From: a candidate division WWE3 bacterium RIFOXYC2_FULL_42_13
GTDB lineage: Bacteria > Patescibacteriota > WWE3 > UBA101185 > UBA10185
Reading direction: 5' to 3'
Assembly: GCA_001773255.1 (NCBI GenBank)
Contig: MEWF01000010.1
Span: forward strand, 1 to 17,931
Length of the DNA: 17,931 nucleotides
Under the pieces are notes generated by a model. It made no database searches, was not told where the DNA came from, and worked only from the letters and a program-made list of their open reading frames with translations. A program made the position numbers and the translations under genes. Of this stretch, positions 14,516 through 17,931 are shown in pieces; position 1 is the first letter of the stretch, and each line of letters begins with the position of its first letter.

Positions 14516-15697
14516 ATGGGTATAGAAAATAACTCAGTTGCCGAACCTGAAAATGCGGAATTTTATGAACAACAGGCTGAAGATCTTATTAAAGATAGGG
14601 CAAGGGCTGAAGAGCACAACTTACAACACACTGAGGTTGCTGATGAGAAACCGGAAGTGGTTGAGGAAAATAAAACGCTGTTCGAGGTAGATCCCTATGT
14701 TAACGTCACAGTCACAGAACAACAGAAAGAAGCTAAGTCACCGGAAGGAAAACAGTGGCAACTTGAACAGGATCAGTATGAGGACGACCTTTACAAAAAA
14801 AATCTCGCATGGACAGAAACCCCCACCGATGAAAATTATCAGAAATACATAGAAGCGTACGATAAACTTGCCCGTCACCATACAAAGGCCTGGCATGATG
14901 ACAAACTAACTGAAGAGGAAGTTTACAACCCATATAAGACCAATGCGCTCAAACCAAAGGTCGATAAGGTTGAACATTCAATTCTCTTGTCAGGAAATCT
15001 GTACTTCAACCAAATTCCTGCCAACCGCATAAAAGAGAAGGAGTTAGAAGACATGGCAAAAACACTGGCATGGGAAAGATTAAAAAACCCGGCTGTTGTG
15101 GATTTTGAATTTGCTCAAGGGTTCAGAGTAAACCTTTGGATGATGGACGCAAAAACCCGTGAGAATTTGGAAAAAAAGGTTCAGGAAATTGGGGGGAATA
15201 ATTATAAGCATTTAGAGCATTTTAAAGACACAGAGAGCACTGAAGCAGCTGCGGAAACACAAACTCAACCAACAACCCCACAACTAGAAGCTGAAGTAAC
15301 TTCAGAAAACAATATAGAAACGGACTCCGAAGATTCTAAGTATTCAAAAGTGCTACAGAAGATTAAGAAAAATGGCATCACCACCGAACAGGACCAGGAA
15401 GACTGGGCGGGCACTATTAACGATCTTTTAGAGCTAAACGATCTTCAAAAAGCAAAAGAAGTTGCGGGCGATAGGATTAAACACGCAAATGAACTCGGTT
15501 GGAGCGGCAACGATAACGAAAAAATGGTCAACGCACTTATTCTCGCCTCCACCATCGCGAAAAGGGATAAATTCCGAAGTGACTCACAACCACCGGAAGA
15601 AATTAGGAAATCTTTAGCTGAACACGTGAGCAGCCTTTTAGGAAAAGACGCGACTCAACCGGAAATAGAAGAATTTCTTAAGTTAGTAAAAATATAA
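14516..15697 (+). CDS. Acidic soluble orphan protein (393 aa)
   Basis: This is the only plus-strand protein gene. The 393-aa product has no signal peptide or membrane segment and is rich in Glu, Asp, Lys, Gln and Asn. Residues 1-85 are low-complexity and probably disordered or helical (EQQAEDLIKDRARAEEH). Residues 86-240 contain several Trp and Tyr and look folded (WQLEQDQYEDDLYKKNLAW, AQGFRVNLWMMDAKTRENLEKKV). Residues 241-280 are a Thr/Glu/Gln linker. Residues 280-393 are helical and resemble a small helical repeat or adaptor (DWAGTINDLLELNDLQKAKEVAGDRIKHANELGW). No family is recognised. It diverges from the S1 gene and converges with the rRNA operon. There is no ribosome binding site, but a -10 box sits 7 nt before the ATG. 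Codon use looks ordinary and the frame is clean, so it is a real gene with unknown function. Confidence 0.8.
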   Translation: MGIENNSVAEPENAEFYEQQAEDLIKDRARAEEHNLQHTEVADEKPEVVEENKTLFEVDPYVNVTVTEQQKEAKSPEGKQWQLEQDQYEDDLYKKNLAWTETPTDENYQKYIEAYDKLARHHTKAWHDDKLTEEEVYNPYKTNALKPKVDKVEHSILLSGNLYFNQIPANRIKEKELEDMAKTLAWERLKNPAVVDFEFAQGFRVNLWMMDAKTRENLEKKVQEIGGNNYKHLEHFKDTESTEAAAETQTQPTTPQLEAEVTSENNIETDSEDSKYSKVLQKIKKNGITTEQDQEDWAGTINDLLELNDLQKAKEVAGDRIKHANELGWSGNDNEKMVNALILASTIAKRDKFRSDSQPPEEIRKSLAEHVSSLLGKDATQPEIEEFLKLVKI

Positions 15698-15725
15698 GTC
15701 TCTTGTAAAAAGGTAAAAGGCCAGG

Positions 15726-15750
15726 AAAAACAAAACCCCGGCGACAACCT
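15726..15750. repeat. Second copy of the 5S rRNA 3' end and its T-rich tail
   Basis: These 25 bases match 15845-15869 at 24 positions (one A/G difference). The matched segment covers the last 16 or so bases of 5S rRNA plus the T-rich stretch just beyond it (read on the minus strand). The copies lie 119 bp apart in the same orientation. No other part of the 5S gene is seen near this copy, so it is a fragment, not a second gene. Confidence 0.75.
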
Positions 15751-15751
15751 T

Positions 15752-15788
15752 AGTTCGATGCTATAGCACGAAGTGCTATGGTTCGAAC
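15752..15788. repeat. Long hairpin between the orphan gene and the 5S gene
   Basis: GTTCGA (15753-15758) pairs with TCGAAC (15783-15788), and CTATAGCAC (15761-15769) pairs with GTGCTATGG (15773-15781), giving about 16 bp with one bulge and a 3-nt loop. It lies between the two copies of the 5S 3' end and between convergent genes. It could stop or shield transcripts from either side, but there is no T run after it on either strand. Confidence 0.55.
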
Positions 15789-15853
15789 GAGGATTAGCAT
15801 ATTAAGTAGAATCAAATTGGGATTACAAATTAAACTTGCGGGACAAAAACAAA

Positions 15854-15970
<117 letters not shown>

Positions 15971-16601
15971 TTTGTCCCCAAAGCAATATTTGGTTTTCAA
16001 ACTTTTTTCAAAATACGCGCGTTGGCACGTAACTTTATCAGAACTTTTATAGCCCCGGAAGCGGAATATAACATAAACCGCCCTAACCGAAAACTAATAA
16101 AGCTCTCTAAAAACCAAACAGAAAGTCAGATAATCACAAATACTCAACAACAATCCGAAAAACGTAAATAAAGACTCACAAAATATTAGTACCGCTTGGC
16201 TGAACACATTGCTGTGCTTACACCTACGGCCTATCAACCTGGTAATCTCCCAGGAATTGTGTCCGCTTAAAGCGGAACGGCTTTAATCTTGAGGTTTGCT
16301 TCGTGCTTAGATGCTTTCAGCACTTATCAAGTCAGGACGTAGCTACCCAGCAATGCCCTTGGTAGAACAACTGGTACACTAGAGGTTCTGTCATTCCGGT
16401 CCTCTCGTACTAGGAATGAGTCCTCTCAAAGCCAAACGCTCGTTGTGGAAAGAGACCGAACTGTCTCACGACGTTCTTAACCCATCTAACGCGCCACTTT
16501 AACCGGCGAACAGCCGGACCCTTGGAACCTGCTCCAGCTCCAGGATGTGACGAGACGACATCGAGGTGCCAAACCTTGCCGCCGCTATGGACGCTCGGGC
16601 A

Positions 16602-16637
<36 letters not shown>

Positions 16638-16961
16638 ATAAGTTCCGGGCCTACCACTAGGCACACGGAAGATCACTAAGCCCTACTTTCGTATCTGCTC
16701 GACTTGTAAGTCTCGCAGTCAAGCTCTCATATACCTTTACGCTTACAGCACCATTTCCATCGGTGCTAAGAGAACCTTTGGGCTCCTGCGTTATCCTTTA
16801 GCAGGAATCCGCCCCAGATAAACTGCCCGCCAGGCATTGTCCCCTCTGCAGGTAATGCAGAGTAGTTAGGCTCTCAGAGCCAAAAGAGAGGTGTTTCATT
16901 GACGATACATACAAGTATGGATCTCCCTCCTACACTACACATTTAACACCGATTACCAATA

Positions 16962-16998
<37 letters not shown>

Positions 16999-17075
16999 AA
17001 CAACGAGTAACCGGCATCTTCACCGGTAGTTCAATTTCACCGAGCTCGTGATTAAGAGAGTGCTCAAGTCGTTAT

Positions 17076-17109
<34 letters not shown>

Positions 17110-17118
17110 GATTACGCT

Positions 17119-17911
17119 TGTAATCTTCGTTCGCGTTTCCGCGAATTTTGAATCATTCTTTCCCTAAGAATTGATTCCTGCATGTCGCCATGCAGACGCC
17201 ACTATCTCTTCCTCTGAACCTTCAGAGGCCTGACGTATAGTGAGTGAGGATTCTAAGAATTTGGGTCTGACTTTACGGTTCATTTTCATTGCCAGCCCGG
17301 CAATTTTAAACAAACCTGCAATACTGAGATGTTCCTTATTACTTATCAAACCCATCACTTTGCAAAACAATGAAAAATCTTTCCTCTTATCCGATCGTAA
17401 AACGATCCTTGAGAAGAATGGAATTATCACGTTCTGTAAATCTTTTATGGATCTGACACAGTATCTGTAAAGATCTTCGTTGTGGTTATCATGTCTTCTA
17501 TTAAGATAAACATTTCCACAAGCGAAAAATTCTTTGAACAAATAAAGAACATCCTTGCTTCGTGCTCCCTGAGTAATAATAAATTCGGGAAACACTTGCC
17601 AGCCGGTTTTGCTTGTGGAATTTTTCAAGATGCTAACTGTGAAAGCACCTTCTCCATCTGTAAAACCAACTAGCCACCCCTCAAATCTTAGTCTTTCCTG
17701 CTGATTGTCCGCACTTGGTACATTTTCACTGCGCATACCCGAATATTATACGAATATGTTTAGTAGTCCAAGATTCTTTTCTCTAATTAAATTAGAGACA
17801 CCATATCTTCAATAAAGAAGTATGGACGGAGTTTCCAGCATATAGTCAGGTTGCGTTTGGGCACATCCAAACGGGAGAGCTTAGCTCCCCACTATGGCGG
17901 CGCGTAAATTC
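17119..17911 (-). mobile_element. Group I intron in the 23S rRNA gene, after E. coli position 1931
   Basis: The 5' exon end CTATGGT pairs with GCCATAG inside the intron (17898-17892), ending in the U-G pair that marks a group I 5' splice site (P1). GCGTAA of the 3' exon pairs with TTACGC in the P1 loop (P10). Core elements on the minus strand are: P-like ATATGCTGGAAAC (about 17843-17831); Q-like CGGACAATCAGCAGG (17711-17697), giving P4 (TGCTG/CAGCA) and P5 (TCCG/CGGA); R-like AAAGACTAAGA (about 17696-17686); and S-like AAGAGATAGTGG (17210-17199). After S come hairpins with a GCGA loop (17195-17178), a stem of 11 bp with one bulge (17177-17150) and a GAAA tetraloop stem (17145-17130), fitting P9 to P9.2. 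The endonuclease ORF is inside. The exact 3' end is the least certain part. Confidence 0.88.
17164..17736 (-). CDS. Single-motif LAGLIDADG homing endonuclease
   Basis: The 190-aa product carries one LAGLIDADG motif, WLVGFTDGEGAF (residues 21-32), with D27 at the metal-binding position. The rest fits the alpha-beta-beta-alpha layout: strands around 31-56 and 86-98, and helices rich in Lys and Phe (117-155). One motif and this length match the homodimeric I-CreI type, so two chains would cut a pseudo-palindromic target at the intron insertion site in an intron-free 23S gene. The frame is intact and motif residues are kept, so the enzyme may be active. The ATG at 17736 has no ribosome binding site and lies within the extended P5 region. 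The coding sequence contains the intron's Q, R and S core elements, so the same bases serve the protein and the ribozyme. Confidence 0.92.
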   Translation of the reverse strand: MRSENVPSADNQQERLRFEGWLVGFTDGEGAFTVSILKNSTSKTGWQVFPEFIITQGARSKDVLYLFKEFFACGNVYLNRRHDNHNEDLYRYCVRSIKDLQNVIIPFFSRIVLRSDKRKDFSLFCKVMGLISNKEHLSIAGLFKIAGLAMKMNRKVRPKFLESSLTIRQASEGSEEEIVASAWRHAGINS

Positions 17912-17931
17912 ACCATAGAACAGTTATAGTT

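Noticed and set aside
15752..15788. tRNA-like GTTCGA/TTCGAAC segment
   Set aside because: It folds as one long hairpin and has no D arm, anticodon arm or acceptor stem, so it is not a tRNA.

Overview
This window most likely comes from a member of the Candidate Phyla Radiation (Patescibacteria; Microgenomates- or Katanobacteria-like). That placement is inferred from several features together: a bacterial 23S rRNA gene split by a group I intron carrying a LAGLIDADG endonuclease, a diverged ClpC, two very large GT-C-type membrane proteins, and genes that appear to lack leaders. No single marker proves it. Almost everything is read on the minus strand; one protein gene is on the plus strand.

Positions 1-7517 are a cell-envelope region. 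It holds the 5' part of a large polytopic membrane protein that runs off the left edge (1-2039), a secreted protein with a Thr/Pro linker and a C-terminal FLPLI tail (2167-3153), a GT-C glycosyltransferase-like protein (3234-5564), and a membrane-anchored protein built from two copies of an unrecognised domain of about 145 residues (5757-7037). The last of these has a strong promoter and a structured leader of about 365 nt. Positions 7518-8531 hold two small genes, a 95-aa membrane protein and a 44-aa ribbon-helix-helix regulator. Above the regulator gene lie a palindromic operator-like site, a cluster of hairpins and a bidirectional terminator.

Positions 8532-14440 look like one operon, read right to left: a four-domain S1 protein, clpC, radA and a YacL-like PIN-TRAM membrane protein. 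The order clpC-radA-(disA)-yacL is the Firmicutes order with disA missing. The ClpC is unusual: its first AAA+ module has lost the Walker B acids, the arginine finger and the pore tyrosine, while the second module is intact and keeps a ClpP-docking IGF loop. A hairpin covers the clpC ribosome binding site.

Positions 14516-15697 encode an acidic soluble orphan protein on the plus strand, convergent with the rRNA operon. Positions 15854-17931 are the 5S gene and the 3' part of the 23S gene on the minus strand. The 23S gene is interrupted after E. coli position 1931 by a group I intron of about 793 nt. The intron's P1 and P10 pairings match exon bases that differ from the near-universal sequence, its last base appears to be A instead of the conserved G, and the endonuclease ORF overlaps the ribozyme core. 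Between the 5S gene and the orphan gene lies a second copy of the 5S 3' end.

Three genes without a ribosome binding site (starts at 2039, 5564 and 14516) each have a -10-like box 6-7 nt before the start codon, which suggests leaderless transcripts. No tRNA gene or CRISPR array was seen.
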